The notes beneath the pieces are model-generated. The model searched no databases and was not told the DNA's origin. It worked only from the letters and a program-made list of their open reading frames with translations. From a methanogenic archaeon ISO4-H5 (GTDB lineage: Archaea; Thermoplasmatota; Thermoplasmata; Methanomassiliicoccales; Methanomethylophilaceae), in NCBI GenBank assembly GCA_001560915.1, contig CP014214.1:1364001-1428000 (forward strand): DNA of 64,000 nt, in the 5' to 3' direction. This document shows positions 51,814 to 60,732 of this stretch, piece after piece. The first letter of the stretch is position 1. Each line of letters begins with the position of its first letter. Position numbers and translations under genes: made by a program.

Positions 51814-52638
51814 TCAGTTAATCTTGTACCCGTTGAGGTAGTTGACGGACTTCCCGGTCTTCTTCACGCTTCCGTCGCCGTCCCTCATCATGATGAGACG
51901 TTCCAGACCGAAACCTGCTCCGCACCAGGGCTCGTTGATATTGTGGGCCTTGTCGAGGTAGTGGGGTCCGACGGCGGCAGAACAGACTTCTTCACCGTCA
52001 ACCTCCACGTCGATGGTCTCCTTGTAGACATCGGATTCCTCGTGGACCAGTTCGTAATCCAGTCCGATGGTCTTCATGACGATGTCGATGTAATGCTTGA
52101 TCTTCTCGGTGGTATCGCCCTGGGGACCCATGTCCACGAGGTTCAGCATGGTGAACTCCTCGAGGTGGTCGTTGCTGTGGGACTCGGCCCTGAAACAGGA
52201 ACCGATCTCGAAGAACTTGACGGGACCGTCGGTGTGTCCCCTCAGTTCCCTCATGATGTTGTAGAGATTGATGGCATGCATAGGGCGGAGACAGCGCTTA
52301 TCATCGACCCAGAACACCTGCTGGTACAGAGGGTGGTTCTCGTCGATGGTCATCTTGGCCAGCTCGGCCTTGGAGATGAGGATGGGTGTCTTGACCTCGA
52401 TGAATCCTTCCTTGATGAGCGCCTCGGACAGCTGAAGTTCGAGTTCCATCAGGCGGTGGTGGCGGGGATTGGCGATCATGTCGCGGATGCCCTTCTCGTT
52501 CTCCCTCTGGAGCTTGGACATCATCTTGGTGAAGGCCTTGTCGCGCTCTTCTTCAGTCTCGAATTCGCTCTCGTTCTTCGGCTCGTGGCCGTACTCTCTC
52601 AGACGCTGGATTTGCGGGTCCGTCAGTTTGCATGTCAT
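51814..52638 (-). CDS. pylS: Pyrrolysyl-tRNA synthetase, catalytic domain only
   Basis: 274 residues, the class II core without the PylSn tRNA-binding domain found in Methanosarcina; no pylSn gene is seen nearby. It charges tRNA-Pyl with pyrrolysine. Motif 2 region FEIGSCFRAESHSNDHLEEF, FTMLNLVDMGP (N and V of the binding pocket), ESDVYKETIDVE (the mobile tyrosine) and GAGFGLERLIM (motif 3) are in place. The pocket helix reads RPMHAINLYNIMREL, where Methanosarcina enzymes have LAP; see findings. It is the first protein gene of the pylSBCD operon, 37 bases after tRNA-Pyl. Confidence 0.96.
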   Translation of the reverse strand: MTCKLTDPQIQRLREYGHEPKNESEFETEEERDKAFTKMMSKLQRENEKGIRDMIANPRHHRLMELELQLSEALIKEGFIEVKTPILISKAELAKMTIDENHPLYQQVFWVDDKRCLRPMHAINLYNIMRELRGHTDGPVKFFEIGSCFRAESHSNDHLEEFTMLNLVDMGPQGDTTEKIKHYIDIVMKTIGLDYELVHEESDVYKETIDVEVDGEEVCSAAVGPHYLDKAHNINEPWCGAGFGLERLIMMRDGDGSVKKTGKSVNYLNGYKIN

Positions 52639-52675
52639 GATATCTGTCCATACGGATTTTGTGAATGTGGAGAAA

Positions 52676-52746
52676 TGGCGAGAGGCCGGGGCGTCGAACC
52701 CCGCTGGCTAGGTTTTAGAGACCCGCTGATCGCCGGATCGCCCCCC
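52676..52746 (-). tRNA. pylT: tRNA-Pyl (anticodon CUA)
   Basis: 71 nucleotides with CCA encoded. On the minus strand: acceptor GGGGGGC pairs with GCCUCUC; no base separates acceptor and D-stem; D-arm GAUC-CGGC-GAUC with a four-base loop; anticodon loop CUCUAAA; T-arm GCGGGGUUCGACGCCCC-like. The discriminator is G. A short D-loop and missing connecting base are the marks of tRNA-Pyl from this order. It is placed 37 bases before pylS and probably shares its transcript. Confidence 0.95.
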
Positions 52747-53005
52747 AGTTTAAACTGATTCAAAAAAGAAGCCGTTCAGGCCTAATTCGCCATCTAAATT
52801 CCCCCCTTGGAAGAATAGATGGTCGAAACAGAACAAGTTGCAAGGCATTCGCTGAGAAGGAAAGAAATGCCGGAATTACTCCTGAGAACCTCCTCGGATG
52901 CCATGCTTGTGGTATCCCCGTATTCGGTATATAACGGTTTGTTTTCCATGCCAATTAGCATTAAAAATAGATGTCTGGCACATCTGTATGAGAGCCCGAC
53001 AGGAC
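52747..53005. other. Gap between the tRNA-Pyl and mtmB genes, no gene seen
   Basis: 259 bases. AT-richer part at about 52900-53000; likely holds the promoter for pylT-pylS and the 3' end of mtmB1. No clear hairpin terminator was found; open frames here have no family similarity. Confidence 0.4.
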
Positions 53006-54385
53006 TCAGAAATCCATGCCGCACAGGGAGATCGTGTGCATGGCGTTCTCGTAGATGTCGAGATACTCCTGAGAGGGCCTGAGGGTATCCAGGTCATAAC
53101 ACTCCTGGAACTTCTTACCCATGGGTGCGCTGTGATAGTTCAGCTCATACCTGTGCAGGATGCTGTCTACGATACTGTTGGCAGCCTCGATGCTCATACC
53201 GCATGCTGCGGAGGATGCTTCTCCGAGCATCCTTGCCTCGAGTCCGGTGGCCCGGTCCTGCAGAACACCTTTGCCAGGTGCCACACCGGAAAGGAGTTCC
53301 CTTCCGGAGACGGTGTCGACGATGGCTTGTGCCGCCACTTCGAGAAGACACATCTCGGTGCAGGGACCTGCAATCGTATAGTACTGGTTGGCGAGAAGTA
53401 CATCGGTATTGGTGTCCAATGCACGGGCTGCGTGAGCGGCAACCTGGAGACACTCCCTGTTGGAAGTGTTGCCCCACCTGATGTGTACGGGTCCGTCGAG
53501 ATGGATATCGCAATTGAAGAGCACGAAAGAAGCCAAGGTGGCAGCCACATCGCAGATGGCGGTCTCCTCGACGCTGCTGACATATCCTCCCATGATGGGC
53601 ATCTGCTCGATCATGATGGTATCTCCGGAAAGATGCCATCCCGCAATCATGTTCATGAACGAGGAATTCACCTTGAGCTCGTTCATCTGGGAACATTCGT
53701 GGCAGTCACAGCTGCGAAGTCCGTTGTTAACCATGCTGGCGGACATGCGTCCCACAGCAGACAGGGGAGTCTCGGGGCCCTAAATACCCATACCGGGGCG
53801 TCCGGCCATGCTGACCGCTTCGCGGATATGCCTGATCTCGGACATGGTAGCCTTGATCTCCCAGGGACTGTCGGTGACAACCGAACGTCCGTTGATGGTG
53901 TTGATAACACCTGACACTATACCGTCGACCATCGGTTCCTGGGCATAGGTGGAGATTACTTTTTCGAAAATGTTCTCGCTGATGGGGGCACCCGTGGGTC
54001 CTCCCTCTACAATGGGTTTCCTGAATGAATTGCCCCTGCGGGGCTTGAGTGTGCATTTATCCTTGCCGGTACCGAGGGTCAGCTTCTTAGGCGCCATCTT
54101 GAGACCCTGATAGATCTCCTCTTCCTCGAGAGAAAGCGCCTTTCCGAGGTCGTTGCAGTAGATGCCGCAGCTGAGAAGCATATCCATGCCGGCCATAAAG
54201 AGCCTGTCGCACATCTCGTCATCGGTGGGGATAATCTCGTGCCCGAAGAACAGGTCGTAACTCTCTTTGAGCATCTTGGCCCTGCGGGGAATGATCTCGT
54301 AATCCCACTGCTGCTCGGTAACCCTCTTTCCATTGGCGAAGCGATCGTAGGCTTCGAAAACATCGACGAATCTGCTTACTGCCAT
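53006..54385 (-). CDS. mtmB: Monomethylamine methyltransferase MtmB, copy 1 (in-frame TAG)
   Basis: 459 residues read through TAG at 53780-53782, which is codon 202, the known pyrrolysine position of MtmB. MtmB moves the methyl of monomethylamine to the corrinoid of MtmC. The peptide before TAG ends AGRPGMGI and continues GPETPLSAVG, as in the family; later ECSQMNELKV, DTIMIEQMPIMGGY, LDGPVHIRWGN and AGPCTEMCLLE. The first half is somewhat more diverged from the family than copy 2 (for example the N-terminal VSRFVDVFEAYDRF). Own promoter region 54386-54490 follows mtmB2's terminator. Confidence 0.94.
53780..53782 (-). other. Pyrrolysine codon of mtmB copy 1
   Basis: TAG codon 202, between GMGI and GPET. 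Confidence 0.95.
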
Positions 54386-54490
54386 GACACTGCACCGTTT
54401 TTCGTAGTATCACTGTTAAGTATAAAATCCCCGCCCCTACCCGCGGAGGAAGACTTACGTCCAACAAAATGGCAATGCAAATAGGGGAAG

Positions 54491-54534
54491 CCCTGCGGGG
54501 AAACCCGCAGGGGCGAGGCCCGGGGGAGGGCCTC
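54491..54534 (-). terminator. Two strong hairpins after mtmB copy 2
   Basis: CCCTGCGGG-GAAA-CCCGCAGGG (54491-54512, nine perfect base pairs) and GAGGCCC-ggggga-GGGCCTC (54515-54534). They separate the mtmC-mtmB2 transcript from mtmB1; read on the minus strand they follow the mtmB2 stop by 16-60 bases. Confidence 0.65.
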
Positions 54535-54549
54535 TTAAAGGTTTGGTAA

Positions 54550-55938
54550 TCAGTGTTTGATGTCGAGACCGCAGTCCCTGATGGTCTGGAGAGCCTTGTC
54601 GTAGACCTCGAGGTACTCCTTGGTGGGCTTGACGGTGGTAACGTCGTAGCACTCCTGGAAGGTCTTTCCGATGTCCTGGTTCTGGTAGGTAGGCTCGTAG
54701 ATCTTGTACAGGTTGGCGATGGTCTCGTTCATGTCGGACACTTTCTGTCCAGCGGCGCAGCGGGCAGCCTCTCCCATGACACGGGCCTCCATTCCGGTGA
54801 ACCTGTCAAGGATAACTCCCTTTGCAGCTGCGGATCCGGAGAGAAGCTCCCTTCCGGAGACGGTATCACAGATTGCCTGGGTTGCGGTCTCGAGGAGACA
54901 CATCTCAGTGCAGGGTCCTGCCATGGGGTAGTACTGGTTAGCGATGAGCAGATCGGTGTTGTTGTCGATAGCTGCTGCAGCGTGTCCAGCGACCTGGAGG
55001 GTCTCTTTTGCGGTGGTGACTCCCCACCTGATGTGGATAGGTCCGTCAAGGTGGAAGTTTCCGCTGAAGAGAGCGAAGGATGCAAGGGTGGTTGCGACAT
55101 CGGAGATTGCGGTCTCCTCGACTCCACCGGTGTATCCACCGAAGATAGGCATCTGCTCGATCATGATGGTGTCGCCGGATACGGTCCAGCCTGCGAGCAT
55201 GTTGAGTCCGCAGAGATCCATCTTGAGTTCGTTGAGCTGAGAGCACTCGTGTGCGTCGGTGATCCTGTGTCCAGCGTTGGGACAGTCAGCGACAAGCCTT
55301 CCTCCGACGGTCAGAGGAGTCTCGGGTCCCTAGACACCGAGTCCGGGCCTTCCGGCACGAGTCCTTGCCTCTTTGGTCATCCTGAGCTCCTGCATGGTAG
55401 CGCGGATTTCGTAAGGGGTTCCGGATTTGGCTTTCTTTCCCTCGACAGTGTCCATAACTCCGTCGACAAGGTCATCAACGACTGCTTCCTGAGCGTAGGA
55501 CTGCATGATCTTAATGAACATCTCTTCGGATACAGGGGATCCGGTAGGTCCTCCCTGGATGATGGGCTTGACGGGACTGTTTCCGTGCCTGGGGTAGAAC
55601 CTTGCGATGTCCCTTCCCTCTCCGAGAATGAGCTTCTTGGGGGTCTTCTTGATTCCCTCCCAAATCTCCTCTTCAGTGACGTGCATGACACGGCCGAGGT
55701 CCTGACAGTAGAATCCGACGGTGGAGAGCATCTCAAGACCGGCCTGGAACAGGGCGTTCTTGGTCTCGTTGTCCTCAGGGACGGACTGTCCGGGCTCGAA
55801 TTTGAGTTTGTACTTCTCTTTGAGAGCGGTCAGGTTCTGGGGGATGATGGTGTAATCCCACTCGTTCTCGGGGACTTTCTTTCCCTTGACGAACCTCTCG
55901 TATACATCGATAACGGTAAGGGGCCTAGTTGCTGCCAT
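54550..55938 (-). CDS. mtmB: Monomethylamine methyltransferase MtmB, copy 2 (in-frame TAG)
   Basis: 462 residues read through TAG at 55330-55332 (codon 203). Family layout as in copy 1: RPLTVIDVYERFVKGKKVP at the start, AGRPGLGV-Pyl-GPETPLTVGG, then ECSQLNELKMD, IEQMPIFGGYTGGVEE and GPCTEMCLLETA. It begins 38 bases after the mtmC stop, so mtmC-mtmB2 is one unit. The TAG position is one residue later than in copy 1 because the N-terminal part is one residue longer. Confidence 0.95.
55330..55332 (-). other. Pyrrolysine codon of mtmB copy 2
   Basis: TAG codon 203, between GLGV and GPET. Confidence 0.95.
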
Positions 55939-55976
55939 TTATTTCACCTTTTTCGATTGTTGTTTGATCCTGCCGA

Positions 55977-56612
55977 TCAAGCGATCAGGCTGTCGCAGAG
56001 TGCGATGACTTCGTTTGCGGTTGCAGAGTATCCGTCGGCCTTGATTTCGTCGGCGAACTCCTTGGAGCAGGGTGCACCTCCGACGATGACTTTTGCCCTG
56101 TTCTCCATCTCGTCCCTGATCTGGACAAGCTCCCTCTGGGATTCGAGGGTGGTGGTCATGAGTGCGGATCCTGCGAGGATGTCTGCGTCGTTCTCGTCGG
56201 CAGCGTCCATGAATTTCATTCCGTCCGCGTCAGGTCCAAGGTCGATGACGTTGTAACCGGCTCCGCGGAGCATTGCACAGCAGACGTTCTTTCCGATCTC
56301 GTGGATGTCTCCCTCGACAGTTCCGAATACGACGGTTCCCTTGAGTGCGCCTGCACCGGCGGTCATGAGGGGCTCGAGGATTTTGAGTGCGACCTCCATT
56401 GCCTTAGATGCTGCAACAACCTGAGGCAGGTAGATCTCTGCTGCGTCGAACCTCTTTCCGATGACTTCCATTCCCTTTCCGAGTCCATCTCCGATGATCT
56501 CTCCGACGGGAATCTTTGCGTCGATTGCTGCCTTGGTGGCAGAGTCGGCGAGTTTGAAGTCCCAAGTCTCGATGGCCTTCTGAAGGTCGGCCATAATCTG
56601 TTCGTTTGCCAT
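55977..56612 (-). CDS. mtmC: Monomethylamine corrinoid protein MtmC
   Basis: 211 residues. The N-terminal helical bundle (DLQKAIETWDFKLAD ... EVIGKRFDAAEIYLPQVV) caps a Rossmann-like B12 domain with the cobalt-ligand motif GDIHEIGKNVC and SALMTTTLESQ, GGAPCSKEFADEI. It carries the corrinoid between MtmB and the CoM methyltransferase (not in this window). ATG 56612 has GGAGG eight bases upstream; an ATG at 56627 precedes that site. Confidence 0.94.
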   Translation of the reverse strand: MANEQIMADLQKAIETWDFKLADSATKAAIDAKIPVGEIIGDGLGKGMEVIGKRFDAAEIYLPQVVAASKAMEVALKILEPLMTAGAGALKGTVVFGTVEGDIHEIGKNVCCAMLRGAGYNVIDLGPDADGMKFMDAADENDADILAGSALMTTTLESQRELVQIRDEMENRAKVIVGGAPCSKEFADEIKADGYSATANEVIALCDSLIA

Positions 56613-57035
56613 AGTCTTTTCCTCCATGCACGTTTTAGGCCGCAGTTACCTGCGGTCTTTTCGTGTTAGATTGATATTTCCATGGTCAGTATTTAAGTTT
56701 ATCTCCGAATTAAGGGGTCTTCAATTTTTACATATTAAAACTTTACTATGTCTGAAAAATATTGTATATAAATGTTATCATTCGTGGCGGCCCATTGGAT
56801 TTATTGATGTTATCAATATTAACAAAATCATCATTTTTAATGATTAAATCAATAAAAAATATCACATTCTTACTGTATTTTGCATCCATCCATCATATTT
56901 TACAGTTAGACTTAAATATGATGCCAAAAAAATTAAAAATTAATAGAGATAAACACGTATCCAAGAGGTGTTTAATTATTCGTCTGTTCGTTATTTTTAT
57001 TATATACGAATAATAAAATAGGAAGGTGTTGGCCT
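56613..57035. promoter_or_regulatory. AT-rich divergent promoter region of two corrinoid-protein genes
   Basis: 423 bases, no gene. Leftward: TATA-like aacttaaata at about 56692-56702 (minus strand) and a leader hairpin CCGCAG-TTAC-CTGCGG (56640-56655) before mtmC. Rightward: tattatatacga at about 56996-57006 and SD ggaaggtg at 57021-57028. Palindromes ATCATT-TTT-AATGAT (56830-56844) and, overlapping it, TTTAAT-G-ATTAAA (56836-56848) lie mid-way. A short open frame at 56762-57013 is pure AT-rich drift. Confidence 0.5.
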
Positions 57036-57680
57036 ATGCAGGATACTGAATCTTTCCTAAGGAATATGACCGAAGCCCTCGTGGCGCTCGATCGTGACAA
57101 TGTTCTGAATTATCTGGAAAAGTCACTTTCCGCAGGAATCGATCCCGAAACGATCATCTCCGATTCGCTATCTGTCGGGATGGACTCTATCGGCCGCCTT
57201 TTCGACAACGGGAAACTCTTCCTCCCGCAGGTACTGCTTGCATCACAGATTATGGATGAGGCCATGGAGATTCTCAGCAAGAAGATGAATACTGAAGGAT
57301 CCGACCATTACCGCGCCATCATCGTGATGGGGACGGTCTCCGGTGATATCCATGATATCGGGAAGAACGTCTGCTGTGCAATGCTCAGGGGCGCCCGCTA
57401 CAAGGTGATCGACATCGGCAACGATGTCTCTCCCGAAGATTTCGTCAGGTGTGCAACCGAGAACTCCGCTGATGCCGTCGGGGCCTCGTCCCTCATGACC
57501 ACCACTCTCGTGGCACAGAAGAAACTGGTGGAAACCATGGACGAATTCGGCTGCAAGGCTCTGAAACTCTTCGGCGGAGCGCCCTGCACAGAAGAATGGG
57601 TTAACTCCATCGGAGGGGACGGGTATTCCTCCAACGGACATGATATGGTCCTTCTCGTGGACAAGGTCCTGAAGAAGTGA
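57036..57680 (+). CDS. Corrinoid protein of the methylamine type, divergent from mtmC
   Basis: 214 residues with the same two-domain plan as MtmC/MtbC: helical bundle (MTEALVALDRDNVLNYLEK, GRLFDNGKLFLPQVLLASQI) then B12 domain with GDIHDIGKNVCCAMLRGA and SSLMTTTLVAQKKLVET. It resembles MtmC closely in the B12 motif but no methyltransferase gene lies beside it; the rightward neighbour is a permease on the other strand. Could serve an additional methyltransferase elsewhere, such as trimethylamine (MttC) or a non-methylamine substrate. Confidence 0.85.
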   Translation: MQDTESFLRNMTEALVALDRDNVLNYLEKSLSAGIDPETIISDSLSVGMDSIGRLFDNGKLFLPQVLLASQIMDEAMEILSKKMNTEGSDHYRAIIVMGTVSGDIHDIGKNVCCAMLRGARYKVIDIGNDVSPEDFVRCATENSADAVGASSLMTTTLVAQKKLVETMDEFGCKALKLFGGAPCTEEWVNSIGGDGYSSNGHDMVLLVDKVLKK

Positions 57681-57736
57681 TTTTGAGTATACCGCACAGA
57701 ATCGGATCTGCTACCAAAATTTCTGTAGAAATTAGT

Positions 57737-57776
57737 CAGGGCGGTTTGACCGCCCTGTACCGGGGTTGCCCCCGGT
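57737..57776. terminator. Double hairpin between convergent genes
   Basis: CAGGGCGGT-TTG-ACCGCCCTG (57737-57757) and ACCGGGG-TTGC-CCCCGGT (57759-57776). On the minus strand the second is preceded by attcaaaccgggg, the same context as the terminator at 4329. Confidence 0.7.
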
Positions 57777-57787
57777 TTGAATTGTTT

Positions 57788-59233
57788 TCAAGCGGACTCT
57801 GCAATCGCTTTCTTCTGCACCCATACCCAGATAGGGATGAAGAGCAGGAGGATGGTGAATCCGATCACAGCGGGCACGTAGGAGTTGCCGGATGCGACGT
57901 AGCTCCAGTACACAAGGCACACGAGGAGCACGATCTGCATGCAGCACATGAACGCACCGACATAGGTGTAGAATCCGGGGGCCTTGAAGGGCCTGGGGAG
58001 ATCCTTGAACTTGGGGTCCCTCCTGGATTTCACGAATGCTGCGAGTGCCACGAAGTTCGCGATCGCATATCCCATAGCTGAAGCGGACAGCACGGTCATG
58101 ACCGATGTGTCGATGCCTGCCATAGGCAGTACGCAGAGCACGAACATCAGGATGGTGTTGAACACCGACACGAAGAGCATGGCGTGAACGGGCATACCGT
58201 GGTCGTTGAGCTTTCCGAACCAAGCGGGAAGGTTGCCCTCCCTGGCCATGGAGTGCATCGCCCTGGAAGATCCAAGGTATCCGGTCTGGATGATGAGGAT
58301 CATGGCGATGATCAGGACGACCAGCGCGATCATTCCTCCGATCTCGCCGAAGGCAGCGATGGCGATCGGGTGAAGGGAGTGGTATCTTGCATCCTCGAGT
58401 CCGTCCTGTCCGATCTCTCCGTACATGAGGAAGGGCACGAGGAAGTACAGTGCGAGACAGATGAGTCCGCAGCTGAAGAGTGCCTTGGGGGTGTCGTGTC
58501 CGGGATCCTTGTACTCGGGACCGTAGATGGCGGCGGTCTCCCATGCGCAGGAGGACCACTGTCCGAGTCCGAAGCATCCGAGGACCAGCACGATGGACAT
58601 CATGTCAGAGTATCCGACGACGGGGAAGTGCCATGCGTTGGAGATGTTGGAGAACTGGAAGTTCCCGATGTCTCCGACGAGGATGATTACGATAGGGATG
58701 AGTGAGATGATAGCAAGGACCATCGCAAGCTTACCGCCGCCCTCGAGACCGCGGGAGGACATGATGAACATGCCGATGACCACGACGAGGATGACAGCCA
58801 TGCTGAGTGCAAGGTTCTGCATATCAGAGAGTTCCCATCCGCCCATGACGGTGATGTATTCGACGATGAGGCCCGAGAAGATGTATACAACAGGGGTCCA
58901 TGCGAACCAATAACACCAGGAGGCGAATGCCCCGATGAATTTACTCTTATCTATCTGTCCTGGCGCAACGTTATCAGACTGGAATACAGTCTGTGCGCAT
59001 CCAGGCAAACCGGTTGCCTGGGGGAATGTGGTGACCATCTCTGCGTAAGCGATGTTCTGAACGAATCCCTGAAGAACTCCGACGGTCCAGGTGAAAATAC
59101 AGAGGGCCCAGATCATTGAGCCGACATCGTATAGACCGGGGAGGATCAGCAGGGGAACGCCGAGTGCCACGAACATTCCGTCTTTCCAGCTTACTGTACG
59201 CTGGAGCTGACTAGTCTCGTTTCCTTCGCTCAT
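57788..59233 (-). CDS. APC-family permease, probable dimethylamine transporter
   Basis: 481 residues, about twelve transmembrane helices of the amino acid-polyamine-organocation family (QRTVSWKDGMFVALGVPLLI, GLPGCAQTVFQSDN, GYLGSSRAMHSMAREGNLP). It follows mtbB by 61 bases on the same strand, so amine import is the likely role, as for the MtmP/MtbP/MttP permeases of other methylotrophs. Substrate unproven. Confidence 0.88.
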   Translation of the reverse strand: MSEGNETSQLQRTVSWKDGMFVALGVPLLILPGLYDVGSMIWALCIFTWTVGVLQGFVQNIAYAEMVTTFPQATGLPGCAQTVFQSDNVAPGQIDKSKFIGAFASWCYWFAWTPVVYIFSGLIVEYITVMGGWELSDMQNLALSMAVILVVVIGMFIMSSRGLEGGGKLAMVLAIISLIPIVIILVGDIGNFQFSNISNAWHFPVVGYSDMMSIVLVLGCFGLGQWSSCAWETAAIYGPEYKDPGHDTPKALFSCGLICLALYFLVPFLMYGEIGQDGLEDARYHSLHPIAIAAFGEIGGMIALVVLIIAMILIIQTGYLGSSRAMHSMAREGNLPAWFGKLNDHGMPVHAMLFVSVFNTILMFVLCVLPMAGIDTSVMTVLSASAMGYAIANFVALAAFVKSRRDPKFKDLPRPFKAPGFYTYVGAFMCCMQIVLLVCLVYWSYVASGNSYVPAVIGFTILLLFIPIWVWVQKKAIAESA

Positions 59234-59258
59234 TGGTATTCACCAATAAAAAATTGAA

Positions 59259-59276
59259 GGGGGGCTGCAACCCCCC
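59259..59276 (-). promoter_or_regulatory. G-C hairpin between mtbB and the permease gene
   Basis: GGGGGG-CTGCAA-CCCCCC in the 61-base gap, 19 bases after the mtbB stop. It could stop a share of transcripts, lowering permease expression relative to mtbB. Confidence 0.45.
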
Positions 59277-59294
59277 TATATGAAAGTGTTTGAA

Positions 59295-60698
59295 TCAGTT
59301 CTTGAGCTGGCGCCTGAACAGTTCGCAGCTGTTGATCTTGATATCAAGCAGCTTCTCGATGTTCATCTTGGCAGCGATACCCCTGGGTGCTCCGGGGATA
59401 CCAGTGCAGCTTCCGATTCCGAGCTCCTCACGGAGGTCCCTCATGATGCACTCATCGGCAATCTCGACGGTGTCGAGTCCGAGCTTCTTTGCAACGTACT
59501 CTTTTGCCTTGTCGAGCTTCATGTTCTTTGCGTACATCATACGGGCAACAAGGTCACCAGTGGTCCTGATTCCCTGCATACCGGAGGTCATAAGGTGGGG
59601 GATGTCCATTCCGACGGGATCTCCCACTCCAACCTATACTCCATCGACTTTGGCAATCTCGACCATAGCCTTGTTACACCTGGAGACTGCATCTACAGGA
59701 GGGGTCTCCTTCATGGGGATTCCGCCGACACCCATACCGAGGTCAACGTGGACGGGTATAGGGGACTGCTCGACGGCTGCCTTGATGAAGGTGACGGACC
59801 TGGCGAGGTTCCATGCGAGGGATTTGCTGGTGTTGGTGTTGCAGACGGCTCCGAAGACGTTGGCTCCTGCCTGTGCAATGACCTTTGCCTGCTGGTGGGG
59901 GTAGAGTCCGGCGCAAACGGTGCCCTCGAACTCGATCATTCCGTGGATTCCCATGACGGACTCTCCGGCTGCACCGACGTTGATGTATGCCTCAGGGCAT
60001 GCTTTCCTCAGTGCTTTTACTCCGTTCAGAGTTCCGACGAAGTCTGCGTCTCCTGCAGATCCAGTGGTGTCGAAGTTGAATCCATCGGATCCAGCTGCCT
60101 GGATGTGGGTTCCGACGTACTCGATGTCCCTTGCGAGGTGCTCAGCGGCTGCCTCGGAGGATGCCATGGACTCGTCGATCTTGAACTCCCTCATGAGGTC
60201 TGCGGGGTTGGGGTAAGGTCCGTCAGGAGCGTAGTAAAGTCCCATGTTGGGCATTGCTCCATAGAAGTAAGGAGCAACGATGACGTCCTGGATCTCTTCC
60301 ATGGTCTGTTTCTCCATGGAGATGATGGGCTTGACAGGCTTGACAGAGTAGTCAGAGTGTGCAAGCTCGAAGGTGTCTGCTCCGAGTGCCCTCTCGTGGA
60401 GGAGAGCGGCCTCGAGCCTTCCCATGTCGACTCCGTTTCCGGAGTTTCCGTTGTCACCGGTGAAGTCAAGCTGACCGATATCGTAGGTCATGACGACCTC
60501 TTTACCGGGTGCAACTCCAACGACACGGTCCTGGCAGGTGATGATGTCGCAGATGTGCTCCATCTGGTCGTCGGTAAGGGCGGGGATGGTTGCGATGTCT
60601 GCTGCATCTGCGGTTCCGGCCTGGATGTCCGCGATGATTTCCTCTTTGGTCATCTCGATCCTGCGTCCGTCTCCGGACCTGGTGTAGTATTTAGCCAT
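59295..60698 (-). CDS. mtbB: Dimethylamine methyltransferase MtbB (in-frame TAG)
   Basis: 467 residues read through TAG at 59634-59636 (codon 355), the known pyrrolysine region of Mtb[12 protein letters not shown] before, [14 protein letters not shown] after. Other family motifs: [87 protein letters not shown], and [20 protein letters not shown] at the end. It transfers a methyl group of dimethylamine to MtbC's corrinoid. It follows mtbC by 34 bases. Confidence 0.96.
59634..59636 (-). other. Pyrrolysine codon of mtbB
   Basis: TAG codon 355, between KVDGV and VGVGD. Confidence 0.96.
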
Positions 60699-60732
60699 TT
60701 GATATTCCTCTCAATAAGACTCTTACGAGCAA

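Noticed and set aside
53006-54385. A frameshift or two-gene reading of the mtmB regions
   Set aside because: The frame is unbroken through TAG and matches MtmB at the known pyrrolysine site, so splitting is unneeded.
56762-57013. An 83-codon frame in the AT-rich region between mtmC and the divergent corrinoid gene
   Set aside because: Composition is that of random AT-rich sequence (Ile/Lys/Asn/Phe); no ribosome site or family; the region fits a promoter better.
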